64,000 bases of DNA from ZC4RG42 sp003242425. GTDB lineage: Bacteria > Pseudomonadota > Gammaproteobacteria > Burkholderiales > SG8-39. Location of the stretch: contig CALCIE010000029.1 in the NCBI GenBank assembly GCA_937907425.1, forward strand, positions 1 through 64,000. Reading direction: 5' to 3'. Below, one piece after another: positions 15,725 to 25,757 of the stretch. The notes under the pieces are model-generated. The model saw only the letters and a list, made by a program, of their open reading frames with translations, did not search any database and was not told the origin of the DNA. Both the position numbers and the translations under genes were made by a program. Every line of letters begins with the position of its first letter. Within the stretch, counting starts at the first letter, position 1.

Positions 15725-17395
15725 TTAGAACAACCCGACGACCTTACCGTCGACCAGGTCGATCTTCTCCGCGGACGGCACTTTCGGCAGACCCGGCATG
15801 GTCATGATGTCGCCGCAGATCATGACGATGAACTCCGCACCGGCCGCCAGGCGCACTTCGCGGATGTTGACGGTGTGGCCCGAGGGCGCACCGCGCAGGT
15901 TCGGATCGGTGGAGAAGGAGTACTGCGTCTTCGCCACGCAGATCGGGTAGTGGCCGTAGCCTTCGTCCTGCAGCTTCTTGATCTGGTTGCGCACCTTCGA
16001 GTCGGCGGTGATGTCGGCCGCGCCGTAGATCTTGGTGGCGATGGTCTTCATCTTCTCCCACAGCGGGGCGTTCTCGTCGTACACGAACTTGAAGTTGTTC
16101 TCGCCCTTCTCAATGAGCTCGACCACCGTCTTCGCCAGGTCGACGGCGCCCTTGCCGCCTTCCGCCCAGTGACGCGCCACCACGACCGGCACGCCCATCT
16201 GCGACATCTTGCGCTTGAGCAGATCGAGTTCGGCCTCGGTGTCGAAGGTGAAGTTGTTGATCGACACCACGCAGGGCAGACCGTAGTGGTTCTGCACGTT
16301 GTAGACGTGGCGCTCCAGGTTGGCGATGCCCTTCTCGAGCGCGGCCAGGTTCTCCTTGTTGACTTCCTTGACGTCGACGCCGCCGTGGAACTTCAGCGCG
16401 CGCAGGGTCGCGACGATCACCACCGCGTCAGGACGCAGACCCGACTTGCGGCACTTGATGTCGATGAACTTCTCGGCGCCGAGGTCCGCACCGAAGCCGG
16501 CTTCGGTCACGACGTAGTCGGCCAGTTTCAGCGCGGTCTTGGTGGCGATCACGGAGTTGCAGCCGTGCGCGATGTTGGCGAACGGACCGCCGTGGATGAA
16601 CGCGGGGTTGTTCTCCAGCGTCTGCACCAGGTTCGGCTTGAAGGCATCCTTCAGCAGGACGGTCATCGCGCCGTGAGCGTTCAGTTGACGCGCCGTGACC
16701 GGCTTCTGGTCGCGGGTATAGCCGACGACGATGTTGCCCAGACGGTTCTTCAGGTCTTCCAGCGAGTTCGCCAGGCAGAAGATCGCCATCACTTCGGAGG
16801 CCACGACGATGTCGAAGCCATCCTCACGCGGATAGCCGTTGCCCGGGCCGCCCAGCGAGTTGACGATCTGGCGCAGCGCGCGGTCGTTCATGTCCAGCAC
16901 GCGCTTCCAGGTGATGCGACGCACATCGATCCCCAGCTCGTTGCCGTGGTGGATGTGGTTGTCGATCATCGCGGCCAGCAGGTTGTTGGCCAGCTGGATG
17001 GCGTTGAAGTCGCCCGTGAAGTGCAGGTTGATGTCCTCCATCGGCACGACTTGGGCGTAGCCGCCACCGGCCGCGCCGCCCTTCATGCCGAACACCGGAC
17101 CCAGGGACGGTTCACGCAGGCAGATGACCGCTTTCTTGCCGATCGCGTTCAGCGCGTCGCCCAGACCCACGGTGGTGGTCGTCTTGCCTTCGCCCGCGGG
17201 CGTGGGGCTGATCGCCGTCACCAGGATCAGTTTGCCGTCCTTCTTGTCCTTGAGCGAGTCAACGAACTCGAGCGAGACCTTGGCCTTGTAGTGGCCGTAG
17301 GGCTCGAGGTGCTCGTCGGGAATCCCAAGCTTTTGCGCCACTTCCGTGATGCGCTTCATCTTAGCTGCCTGGGCGATTTCGATATCTGAAGGCAT
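15725..17395 (-). CDS. fhs: Formate--tetrahydrofolate ligase
   Basis: 556 residues. The enzyme joins formate to THF with ATP, giving 10-formyl-THF for C1 assimilation. The P-loop is TPAGEGKTTTTVGLGDAL near residue 67, and family blocks REPSLGPVFGMKGGAAGGGYAQ, HFTGDFNAI and EAGFGADLGAEKFIDIKC are all present. The length equals that of bacterial Fhs. An AGGAGACAAGG ribosome site precedes the ATG. The promoter carries an Fnr-type palindrome with a TATATT -10. In this island it gives the assimilatory branch for formate made from oxalate, opposite the dissimilatory formate dehydrogenase encoded just upstream. Confidence 0.97.
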   Translation of the reverse strand: MPSDIEIAQAAKMKRITEVAQKLGIPDEHLEPYGHYKAKVSLEFVDSLKDKKDGKLILVTAISPTPAGEGKTTTTVGLGDALNAIGKKAVICLREPSLGPVFGMKGGAAGGGYAQVVPMEDINLHFTGDFNAIQLANNLLAAMIDNHIHHGNELGIDVRRITWKRVLDMNDRALRQIVNSLGGPGNGYPREDGFDIVVASEVMAIFCLANSLEDLKNRLGNIVVGYTRDQKPVTARQLNAHGAMTVLLKDAFKPNLVQTLENNPAFIHGGPFANIAHGCNSVIATKTALKLADYVVTEAGFGADLGAEKFIDIKCRKSGLRPDAVVIVATLRALKFHGGVDVKEVNKENLAALEKGIANLERHVYNVQNHYGLPCVVSINNFTFDTEAELDLLKRKMSQMGVPVVVARHWAEGGKGAVDLAKTVVELIEKGENNFKFVYDENAPLWEKMKTIATKIYGAADITADSKVRNQIKKLQDEGYGHYPICVAKTQYSFSTDPNLRGAPSGHTVNIREVRLAAGAEFIVMICGDIMTMPGLPKVPSAEKIDLVDGKVVGLF

Positions 17396-17468
17396 TACCT
17401 TGTCTCCTGGAATTCTTAGTCGCTAAAAAAGGATAACGGCCATGCTCTGGCCGCATCAGAACCGGCGA

Positions 17469-17511
17469 AATATAGGCGGTGGGGGGAAGGCGCCACATTG
17501 ACGAGCATCAA
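17469..17511 (-). promoter_or_regulatory. fhs promoter with an Fnr-type operator
   Basis: TTGACGAGCATCAA (17498-17511) is followed on the minus strand, after exactly 23 bp, by the near-consensus -10 hexamer TATATT (17474-17469). The predicted start near 17462 leaves a leader of about 67 nt before the fhs ATG. Confidence 0.75.
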
Positions 17512-17533
17512 TAGATGCCCGCCCCTCGAAAGC

Positions 17534-17560
17534 AAAACCCCGGTCGCGAGGACCGGGGTT
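17534..17560 (-). terminator. Intrinsic terminator after the formate dehydrogenase operon
   Basis: AACCCCGGTC, a 5-base loop and GACCGGGGTT, followed on the minus strand by TTTT. It lies just beyond the fdhA stop at 17582 and upstream of the fhs promoter, insulating the two units. Confidence 0.8.
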
Positions 17561-17581
17561 CGGCTTGCACGGCTGTGCGTC

Positions 17582-20383
17582 TTAGGCGACCGCCAGCGCC
17601 TGCCCGCCGCCGTAGCTCAAGCGCTGCGGCTTCTCGCCGCCGGCGGTCACCTTGACCGCGCAGTACTTGAACTCCGGAATCTTGCCGAACGGGTCGAGCA
17701 CCGGGTTGGTGAGCTTGTTCGCCGCCGCTTCGTAGTAGCAGAAGGGGATGAACACCGCGCCGCGCGGCGTGCCCTCGTCCATGCGGACATAGAGCGAGAT
17801 CTGGCCGCGGCGCGAAGCCACCGTGATGATGTCGCCGGGCTTGACGCCCAGTTGGGCGATGTCGAGCGGGTGCATCGACGCCACCGGCTCCGGCTCCAGC
17901 GCGTCCAGCACGCCGGAACGGCGGGTCATCGACCCGGTATGCCAGTGCTCCAGCTGACGGCCGGTGATGAGCACCATCGGGTACTCGTTGTCCGGACGTT
18001 CGGCCGCCGGCAGCAGGTCGGCGGGGACCAGCTTGGCCTTGCCGGTGACGGTCGGGAAGGTGTTGGTGAAGATCACCGGCTCGCCCGGATCGCCCTCGTT
18101 CGGGCACGGGTACACCACCGCGGAGTCGCGCTCCAGGCGCTCCCAGGTGATGCCGCGGATCGAGTCCATGGCCTGGCGCATCTCGTTGAACACTTCCTTG
18201 GGATGCGTGTAGGTCCACGGCAGGCCCAGACGCTTGGCCATCTCGACGATGATCCAGAAGTCCTCGCGCGCGTCGCCGGGCGGGGTCAACGCCGGGCGGC
18301 CGAGCTGGACGGTCCGGTCGGTGTTGGTCACCGTGCCGAGCTTCTCGGGCCAGGCGGTGGCCGGCAGCACCACGTCGGCAAGATAGGCCGTCTCGGTCAG
18401 GAAGATGTCCTGCACCACCAGATGCTCGAGCTTGGCCAGACCTTCGCGGGCATGGTCGGCCTCAGGGTCGGACATCGCGGGGTTCTCGCCCATGATGTAC
18501 ATACCCTTGATCTTGCCGTCGCAGGCGGCGTTGATGACTTCCACCACCGTCAGGCCGGGTTTGGGATCCAGCTCCATGCCCCACAGCTTCTCGAAGCGCG
18601 TCTTGGCCTCGGGGTTGTCCACGCGCTGGTAGTCCGGGTAGACCATCGGGATCAGACCCGAGTCGGACGCGCCCTGCACGTTGTTCTGGCCGCGCAGCGG
18701 GTGCAGGCCCGTGCCCGGACGGCCGATCTGGCCGGTAATCATGGCCAGCGCGATCAGGCAGCGCACGTTGTCCGTACCGTGGGTGTGCTGCGACACGCCC
18801 ATGCCCCACAGGATCATCGACGCCTTGGAGGTCGCGTACAGACGCGCCACCTCGCGGATGGTGTCGGCCGGGATGCCGCAGATCGGCGCCATCGCCTCGG
18901 GCGTGAACTTCTGGACGTTCTCCTTGATCGCCTCGTAGTTCAGCGTGCGGGTCTTGATGAACTCCTCGTTCACCAGGCCTTCGGTGACGATGACGTTCAG
19001 CATGGCGTTCAGCAGCGCCACGTCGGTGGACGGGTTGAACTGCAGCACGTAGGTCGCGTGGCGCGCCAGGTCGGTGCGGCGCGGGTCGGCGACGATCAGC
19101 TTGGCGCCTCGCTTGGCCGCGTTCTTGATCCAGGTCGCTGCGACCGGGTGGTTCACCGTCGGGTTGGCGCCGATGACGATGATGACCTCGGCCTTCTCGA
19201 CGTCGCGCACGGGGTTGGACACAGCACCCGAGCCGATGCCTTCCAGCAGCGCCGCAACGCTCGAGGCGTGGCACAGTCGCGTGCAGTGGTCGACGTTGTT
19301 CGAGCGGAAGCCGGTGCGGACCAGCTTCTGGAACAGGTAGGCCTCTTCGTTGGTGCCCTTGGCGGAACCGAAGCCGGCCAGCGCCGAGGGGCCATCGCGG
19401 TCGAGGATCTTCTTCAGGCCGCCGGCGGCAAAGTCGAGCGCCTCTTCCCAGGTCGCCTCACGGAAGACCTCGTGCCACTTGTCGGGATCGACCACGAAGT
19501 CCTTGGTCTTGGGCACACCGGGCTTGCGGATCAGCGGCTTGGTCAGACGGTGCTTGTGATGCACGTAATCGAAGCCGTAGCGGCCCTTCACGCACAGGCG
19601 CGACTCGTTCGCGGGACCGCCGCGGCCCTGCACGTAGATGATCTTGTTGTTGCGGACGTGGTAGGTGAGCTGACAGCCGACGCCGCAGAACGGGCAGACG
19701 GAGTCGACTTTCTTGTCCACCTCCATGAGGCCGACGTCGCGCGCGGGCATGAGCGCGCCGGTCGGGCAGGCCTGTACGCATTCGCCGCAGGCGACGCAGG
19801 TCGAGGCGCCCATGGGGTCGTCCAGGTCAAAGACGATCTTGGAATGCTCGCCGCGGTAGGCGTAGCCGATCACGTCGTTGACCTGCTCTTCACGGCAGGC
19901 GCGCACGCAGCGCGTGCACTGGATGCAGGCGTCGAGGTTGACCGACATCGCCGGATGCGACAGGTCGGCCCGCGGCTGCTGGCGCGCGGGGAAACGCGGT
20001 TCGCCCACGCCGAGTTTCTTGGCCCAGAGGTCCAGTTCCGAATTGAGCGTATAGCGCGTCTCCGGCTGGTCGGACAGGAGCAGCTCCAGCACCATCTTCT
20101 GGGCCGAGACCGCCCGCTCGGAGTCAGTAACCACTTCCATGCCGTCCTTCGGATAGCGGCAGCAGGAAGGAGCCAGCACGCGCTCGCCCTTGATCTCCAC
20201 CACACAGGCGCGGCAGTTGCCGTCGGGGCGGTAGCCTTCCTTGTAGCAGAGATGCGGAATCTCGATCCCGTACTGCTTGGCCGTCTGGATGATCGTCTCG
20301 TCGGCACGGCCGATCACCGTCTTGCCGTTGATCTTGAACTCGACGGGCAGGGCCGCGACTTCCTGTTTGCTGATTGCTGTCAT
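17582..20383 (-). CDS. NAD-dependent formate dehydrogenase, alpha (Mo/W) subunit
   Basis: 933 residues; oxidises formate to CO2 in the cytoplasm and passes electrons to the NADH-forming beta subunit. Domains in order: a [2Fe-2S] domain (Cys46, 57, 60, and 74 or 75), a NuoG-type segment (about 85-130), two [4Fe-4S] ferredoxin motifs (Cys153/156/159/163 and 196/199/202/206), then the molybdopterin domain with its own [4Fe-4S] site (Cys230/233/237/264). The catalytic residue is Cys371 in CTRLCHASS, not selenocysteine. Length and two-subunit layout match the Fdh1 type of methylotrophs, some of which use tungsten; the metal cannot be read from sequence. The beta-subunit gene ends 10 bp upstream. 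No fdhD/fdsC accessory gene is nearby. Confidence 0.94.
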   Translation of the reverse strand: MTAISKQEVAALPVEFKINGKTVIGRADETIIQTAKQYGIEIPHLCYKEGYRPDGNCRACVVEIKGERVLAPSCCRYPKDGMEVVTDSERAVSAQKMVLELLLSDQPETRYTLNSELDLWAKKLGVGEPRFPARQQPRADLSHPAMSVNLDACIQCTRCVRACREEQVNDVIGYAYRGEHSKIVFDLDDPMGASTCVACGECVQACPTGALMPARDVGLMEVDKKVDSVCPFCGVGCQLTYHVRNNKIIYVQGRGGPANESRLCVKGRYGFDYVHHKHRLTKPLIRKPGVPKTKDFVVDPDKWHEVFREATWEEALDFAAGGLKKILDRDGPSALAGFGSAKGTNEEAYLFQKLVRTGFRSNNVDHCTRLCHASSVAALLEGIGSGAVSNPVRDVEKAEVIIVIGANPTVNHPVAATWIKNAAKRGAKLIVADPRRTDLARHATYVLQFNPSTDVALLNAMLNVIVTEGLVNEEFIKTRTLNYEAIKENVQKFTPEAMAPICGIPADTIREVARLYATSKASMILWGMGVSQHTHGTDNVRCLIALAMITGQIGRPGTGLHPLRGQNNVQGASDSGLIPMVYPDYQRVDNPEAKTRFEKLWGMELDPKPGLTVVEVINAACDGKIKGMYIMGENPAMSDPEADHAREGLAKLEHLVVQDIFLTETAYLADVVLPATAWPEKLGTVTNTDRTVQLGRPALTPPGDAREDFWIIVEMAKRLGLPWTYTHPKEVFNEMRQAMDSIRGITWERLERDSAVVYPCPNEGDPGEPVIFTNTFPTVTGKAKLVPADLLPAAERPDNEYPMVLITGRQLEHWHTGSMTRRSGVLDALEPEPVASMHPLDIAQLGVKPGDIITVASRRGQISLYVRMDEGTPRGAVFIPFCYYEAAANKLTNPVLDPFGKIPEFKYCAVKVTAGGEKPQRLSYGGGQALAVA

Positions 20384-20393
20384 AGGGTCACCC

Positions 20394-22121
20394 TTACGCC
20401 AATTCGTTCGGGAAGTACTTCATTACGCACAGGACAGGGTTCGGCGCCGCCTGCCCGAGGCCACAGATGGATGCGTCCATCATGGCCGTCGAAAGTTCCT
20501 TCAGCAGCTCCTGATCCCACTTCTCGGCTTCCATCAGCTTGACCGCCTTGGCCGTGCCCACGCGGCAGGGCGTGCACTGGCCGCAAGACTCGTCGGCGAA
20601 GAAGCGCATGATGTTGCGAGCGGCCATCTTGGCACTATCCTTGTCCGACAGGACGACCACCGCAGCGGAGCCGATGAAGCAGCCGTACTCGTTCAGAGTG
20701 TCGAAGTCCAGCGGAATGTCGCCCATCGACGCCGGCAGGATGCCGCCGGAGGCGCCGCCCGGCAGGTAGCCGTAGAAGGTGTGGCCATCCTGCATGCCGC
20801 CGCAGTACTCCTCGATGAGCTCCTTGATGGTGATGCCCGCCGGCGCGAGATGCACGCCCGGCTTCTTCACCCGGCCGCTGACCGAGAAGGAACGCAGGCC
20901 CTTGCGGCCGTGGCGGCCGTGGCTGCTGAACCACTCGGGACCTTTTTCCTGGATGTCGCGCACCCAGAACAGCGTCTCCATGTTGTGCTCAAGGGTCGGC
21001 CGGCCGAACAGACCGACTTCCGCCACATAGGGCGGACGCAGGCGCGGTTCGCCGCGCTTGCCCTCGATCGACTCGATCATCGCGGACTCCTCGCCGCAGA
21101 TGTAGGCACCGGCCCCGCGCCGCAGCTGGATCGGCGGCAGCGGGAAGTCGGCCTTCTCGGTGAGGTTCTTGAGCTCTTGCTGCAGGATCTCGCGGCAGCC
21201 GTGATACTCGTCGCGCAGATAGATGTAGACCTCGGCAATGCCTACCGCCCACGCGGCAACCAGCATGCCTTCCAGGAAGCGGTGCGGATCGCGTTCGAGG
21301 TAGTAGCGGTCCTTGAAGGTACCCGGCTCGCCCTCGTCGATGTTCACAGCCATCAACCGCGGTTCGGGCTGCGAGGAGACGATGCGCCACTTGCGCCCCG
21401 CCGGGAAGCCGGCGCCGCCCAGGCCGCGCAAGCCGGAGTGCTCCATCTTGGCAATGACCGTCTCGCGGTCCACGTGCCCTTCCAGGCAGTCCTTGATGAG
21501 CTTGTAGCCACCGTTCTTGACGTATTCGTCGAAGCCGATGTGACCGGGGGTGATGATCTTCAGATCCGGGTGCGAGCCGGAGCCGTGCTTGACGGCCTTC
21601 TCCTGCACCAGCTTCTGCACCTTCTCCACGGTCGCATGCGGCACCGGGTTCTGACCCACCACCGCGACCGGCGCGGTCTCGCAGCGGCCCACGCAGGGCG
21701 CGCGCAGCACGCGCACTTCCTTGCCGAGGATCTGCGGGAGCTTGGCGAGCAGCTCGTTCGCCCCCGCCATCTCACAGGACAGCGATTCGCAGACGCGCAC
21801 CGTGATCGCGGGCGGCGCATCCTCGCCGTCCTTCACCACGTCGAAATGGTGGTAGAAGGTCGCGACCTCGTACACCTCGGACATCGCCAGCTTCATTTCG
21901 TGCGCGAGCGCGACGAGGTGACGATCGGACAGACAGCCGTAATGATCCTGGATCTTGTGCAGATGCTCGATCAGCAGGTCGCGCCGGCGCGACTCGTTAC
22001 CCAGCAGCGCCTGCACTTCGGCCAGGGCCTGGGGATCGGGGCGGCGACCTTTCAACGTCGGCCGCACTTTGATGGGCACGAGAGGAATGGGTTGCGAATT
22101 GCCGCGATAGCGGTCGTTCAT
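20394..22121 (-). CDS. NAD-dependent formate dehydrogenase, beta subunit (NuoE-NuoF fusion)
   Basis: 575 residues from MNDRYRGNS, behind an AGAGG ribosome site; the frame stays open to 22244, but that extension covers the promoter. Residues about 35-160 are NuoE-like with a [2Fe-2S] site (Cys111, 116, 143, 147). The rest is NuoF-like: GLRGLGGAGFPAGRKW for NADH, GAGAYICGEESAMIESIEG for FMN, and CGQCTPC with a later Cys for a [4Fe-4S] cluster. It accepts electrons from the alpha subunit and reduces NAD+. The fused form is the Fdh1B arrangement, in contrast to the separate FdsG and FdsB of Cupriavidus-type enzymes. First gene of a two-gene operon with an Fnr-type promoter. Confidence 0.94.
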   Translation of the reverse strand: MNDRYRGNSQPIPLVPIKVRPTLKGRRPDPQALAEVQALLGNESRRRDLLIEHLHKIQDHYGCLSDRHLVALAHEMKLAMSEVYEVATFYHHFDVVKDGEDAPPAITVRVCESLSCEMAGANELLAKLPQILGKEVRVLRAPCVGRCETAPVAVVGQNPVPHATVEKVQKLVQEKAVKHGSGSHPDLKIITPGHIGFDEYVKNGGYKLIKDCLEGHVDRETVIAKMEHSGLRGLGGAGFPAGRKWRIVSSQPEPRLMAVNIDEGEPGTFKDRYYLERDPHRFLEGMLVAAWAVGIAEVYIYLRDEYHGCREILQQELKNLTEKADFPLPPIQLRRGAGAYICGEESAMIESIEGKRGEPRLRPPYVAEVGLFGRPTLEHNMETLFWVRDIQEKGPEWFSSHGRHGRKGLRSFSVSGRVKKPGVHLAPAGITIKELIEEYCGGMQDGHTFYGYLPGGASGGILPASMGDIPLDFDTLNEYGCFIGSAAVVVLSDKDSAKMAARNIMRFFADESCGQCTPCRVGTAKAVKLMEAEKWDQELLKELSTAMMDASICGLGQAAPNPVLCVMKYFPNELA

Positions 22122-22198
22122 ATTAAGCCTCTTTCCGGTCACGGTTTCCGCGGCTGAAGCCTTGGTGGTTCTTTGACCGACGGGATTGAAATCAGGAA

Positions 22199-22241
22199 AT
22201 TCTAGCGATTCGACATTGCGCCTACGATTGACCCCTGTCAA
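22199..22241 (-). promoter_or_regulatory. Formate dehydrogenase promoter with an Fnr-type operator
   Basis: TTGACCCCTGTCAA (22228-22241) is followed on the minus strand after 23 bp by the near-consensus -10 hexamer TAGAAT (22204-22199). The predicted start near 22192 gives a leader of about 70 nt. The gap from here to the hydrolase stop at 22442 (about 200 bases) shows no gene. Confidence 0.75.
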
Positions 22242-22441
22242 CAATAGGAGGCTCGAACACCAACCGATCCGGACTGAAGAAAGCCGAACCTAAAGGGCGC
22301 CCATGACAGAGGCGAGCCGGGAGTTTACCACCAAGCTATATGGCGGCGTCCCACCGTGCCCAAGAGGAAGCAATGATCTATTAATTACTTTCCTCGATAA
22401 CCGTTCCGATGGGCATCGGCCGGCATATCGGAGGCGAGGCG

Positions 22442-23371
22442 CTAGCCGGCGCGTTGGAGGAACGCCAACAGCTGCTCGTTGAATGCCGCGGGCATTTCGA
22501 GGCTGGCGAGATGCCCCGCACCGGGCACGACGCGCTTCTCCGCCCCCGCTTCGCGCACCAGCGCGTCGGCCATGAGATGGAAATCCGGCATGTCGTACTC
22601 GCCCACCAGGGCGAGCACCGGGCCGCGCAGTTGAGCGAGCCGTTTGACGACCGGCGGGTCGAGCGTCCGCGCCGGATCCTGATGGATGAAATGCCAGCCG
22701 CTGTAGTCGGCCACCATGCGGCGCAGCCGCGCATAGACCGCGTCGTTGCCGCGCGCGATGGCGAACACCGGATGCGCCAGCCAGGCCGCCTTGGCTGCGG
22801 CCACGTCCTTGCGCTGCCCTGCGGCGATCACAGGCGCGTAGGAATTCAGCAACTCCTTGGACCATTCCCAGCCGCCGAGCACCGCATCGGCCAACGCGAG
22901 CGACCGCCACTGACCGGGATACGAGACCGCGTAGTCGAGCGCCAAGCGCCCCCCCATGGATGCTCCCACGAGATGCGGCCTATCGACGCCGAGCTGCGCG
23001 AGCAGCGCGCGCAGATCCTCGACATGCGAATAGGGCACGCCTTCCGCAGGCAGGCTCGAGCGGCCGAAGCCGCGCGCGTCGTAAGCGATGAGGCGGTAAC
23101 GTCCGGCGAGCGCTTCGAACTGCGGCGCCCACATACGGGTGTCGAGCGTGAAGGCGTGCAGCAGGATGACGGGATCGCCGCTGCCCGCCGCTTCGTAGTA
23201 GAGCCGGCCGCCGTCCACCTCGACGTAACCGGTTTCGCGCGATGCGCCGCCCAGAAGCGCGCCGGGACCGGCGCAGCCGCCGAGCAGAAGCGAAAAGCCG
23301 GCGGCGGTCAGAAACCGCCGCCGGCTATCGCATTGGCTGGGTTGATGAGTGTGCCGATCGATCGTGTTCAA
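22442..23371 (-). CDS. Alpha/beta-hydrolase, predicted Tat-exported lipoprotein
   Basis: 309 residues. The N-terminus has a twin-arginine motif and a lipobox in one stretch, SRRRFLTAAGFSLLLGGC, so the protein is probably exported folded and lipid-anchored. The hydrolase domain has HAFTLDTRMW (oxyanion side), GASMGGRLA with the nucleophile Ser, a late Asp in VGEYDMPD and the catalytic His in GAGHLAS. It resembles 3-oxoadipate enol-lactonase-type hydrolases, but the substrate is unknown. The start is TTG with no clear ribosome site, so the exact N-terminus is uncertain. It lies between the formate dehydrogenase operon and sucCD, with about 250 gene-free bases on the sucD side. Confidence 0.82.
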   Translation of the reverse strand: MNTIDRHTHQPSQCDSRRRFLTAAGFSLLLGGCAGPGALLGGASRETGYVEVDGGRLYYEAAGSGDPVILLHAFTLDTRMWAPQFEALAGRYRLIAYDARGFGRSSLPAEGVPYSHVEDLRALLAQLGVDRPHLVGASMGGRLALDYAVSYPGQWRSLALADAVLGGWEWSKELLNSYAPVIAAGQRKDVAAAKAAWLAHPVFAIARGNDAVYARLRRMVADYSGWHFIHQDPARTLDPPVVKRLAQLRGPVLALVGEYDMPDFHLMADALVREAGAEKRVVPGAGHLASLEMPAAFNEQLLAFLQRAG

Positions 23372-23582
23372 CGTGAGGCCGTCTGTGCGCTACCTAGCTT
23401 CCGTCACCGTTCGGTCGGACTCCCAGCTCCAACCACCCTCCTCCGGGTTCTGGCCAGTCCGACTGAAGTCGCAGTATGGCGCGCCGGCTACCGGGAATAC
23501 AGTCGTGCGGACAAAGATTCACAACCGCCCGGCGCAATCGCCGTACCGCGAACTTCAACCGGATGGTATTCGATCGGGAAAG

Positions 23583-23613
23583 AAAAAAGGGCGCACACTG
23601 CGGCGCGCCCTTT
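23583..23613 (-). terminator. Intrinsic terminator after sucD
   Basis: AAAGGGCGC (23586-23594) pairs with GCGCCCTTT (23605-23613). On the minus strand a run of six T residues follows. It ends sucC-sucD, whose stop is at 23623. Confidence 0.88.
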
Positions 23614-23622
23614 GTCGTCTGC

Positions 23623-24525
23623 TTAGGCCTTCTTGAGGACTTCGGCCACCAGCTTGCCCATCTCACCAGGGTTGCGCGTGGTACGGATACCGCACGCTTC
23701 CATGATTTCGAGCTTCTCCTGGGCCGTGCCCTTGCCGCCGGAGATGATCGCACCGGCGTGGCCCATGCGTTTTCCGGGCGGCGCGGTGACACCGGCGATG
23801 AAGCCGACGACCGGCTTCTTCATGTTGTCCTTCACCCACAGCGCGGCGGTTTCCTCGTCGGAACCGCCGATCTCGCCGACCATGATCACCGCGTCGGTGT
23901 CGGGATCGTCGTTGAACATCTTCAGCACGTCGATGTGCTTCAGACCGTTCACCGGGTCACCGCCGATGCCGACGACGGTGGACTGACCGAAGCCGTACTC
24001 GGCCAGCTGGCTGGCGGCTTCGTACGTCAGCGTACCGGAGCGGGACACCACGCCGATGCGGCCCTTGCGATGGATGTGGCCGGGCATGATGCCGATCTTG
24101 ATTTCGTCGGGCGTGATCAGGCCGGGGCAGTTCGGGCCGAGCAGCAGGGTTTCCTTGCCGCCCTTGGCGACCTTCTCCTTCATCTTGTTGCGCACGACGA
24201 TCATGTCGCGCACCGGGATGCCCTCGGTGATACAGATCACCAGATCCAGATCGGCCTCGACGGCTTCCCAGATGGCGGCGGCCGCGCCTGCCGGCGGCAC
24301 GTAGATCACGGACACGGTCGCGCCGGTGGCTTCCTTGGCTTCCTTCACCGAAGCGTAGATCGGGATGCCCTCGAAGTCGGTGCCGGCCTTGGTCGGATGC
24401 ACGCCGGCGACGAAGCAGTTCTTGCCGTTGGCATAGTCACGGCACATGCGGGTGTGGAACTGGCCCGTCTTACCGGTGATGCCTTGGGTGATGACTTTGG
24501 TGTCTTTGTTGATGAGGATCGACAT
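23623..24525 (-). CDS. sucD: Succinyl-CoA synthetase, alpha subunit
   Basis: 300 residues. The CoA-binding start (MSILINKDTKVITQGITGKTG) and the phosphohistidine loop GHAGAIISGG are intact, and the length is that of the family. With SucC it interconverts succinyl-CoA plus ADP and succinate plus ATP in the TCA cycle. It follows sucC by 12 bp. The sequence is of ordinary SucD type. I considered malate thiokinase (MtkB), a homologue in serine-cycle organisms, but nothing here specifically favours it. Confidence 0.95.
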   Translation of the reverse strand: MSILINKDTKVITQGITGKTGQFHTRMCRDYANGKNCFVAGVHPTKAGTDFEGIPIYASVKEAKEATGATVSVIYVPPAGAAAAIWEAVEADLDLVICITEGIPVRDMIVVRNKMKEKVAKGGKETLLLGPNCPGLITPDEIKIGIMPGHIHRKGRIGVVSRSGTLTYEAASQLAEYGFGQSTVVGIGGDPVNGLKHIDVLKMFNDDPDTDAVIMVGEIGGSDEETAALWVKDNMKKPVVGFIAGVTAPPGKRMGHAGAIISGGKGTAQEKLEIMEACGIRTTRNPGEMGKLVAEVLKKA

Positions 24526-24537
24526 GTTCCTCGCTCC

Positions 24538-25704
<1,167 letters not shown>

Positions 25705-25757
25705 CGCACCCCCTTGGTGTAGCACGCGAGTGTGGAAGATGCCGCAGGGATGCGGCA

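Noticed and set aside
17582..20383. Selenocysteine-type formate dehydrogenase
   Set aside because: The active-site codon encodes Cys371 and the frame has no internal TGA.
17498..20542. A 1014-codon open frame on the plus strand opposite the formate dehydrogenase alpha gene, and similar long frames opposite most genes
   Set aside because: High GC leaves few stops in antisense frames. The translations are rich in Arg, His, Val and Leu with no domain, and the opposite strand encodes complete known enzymes.
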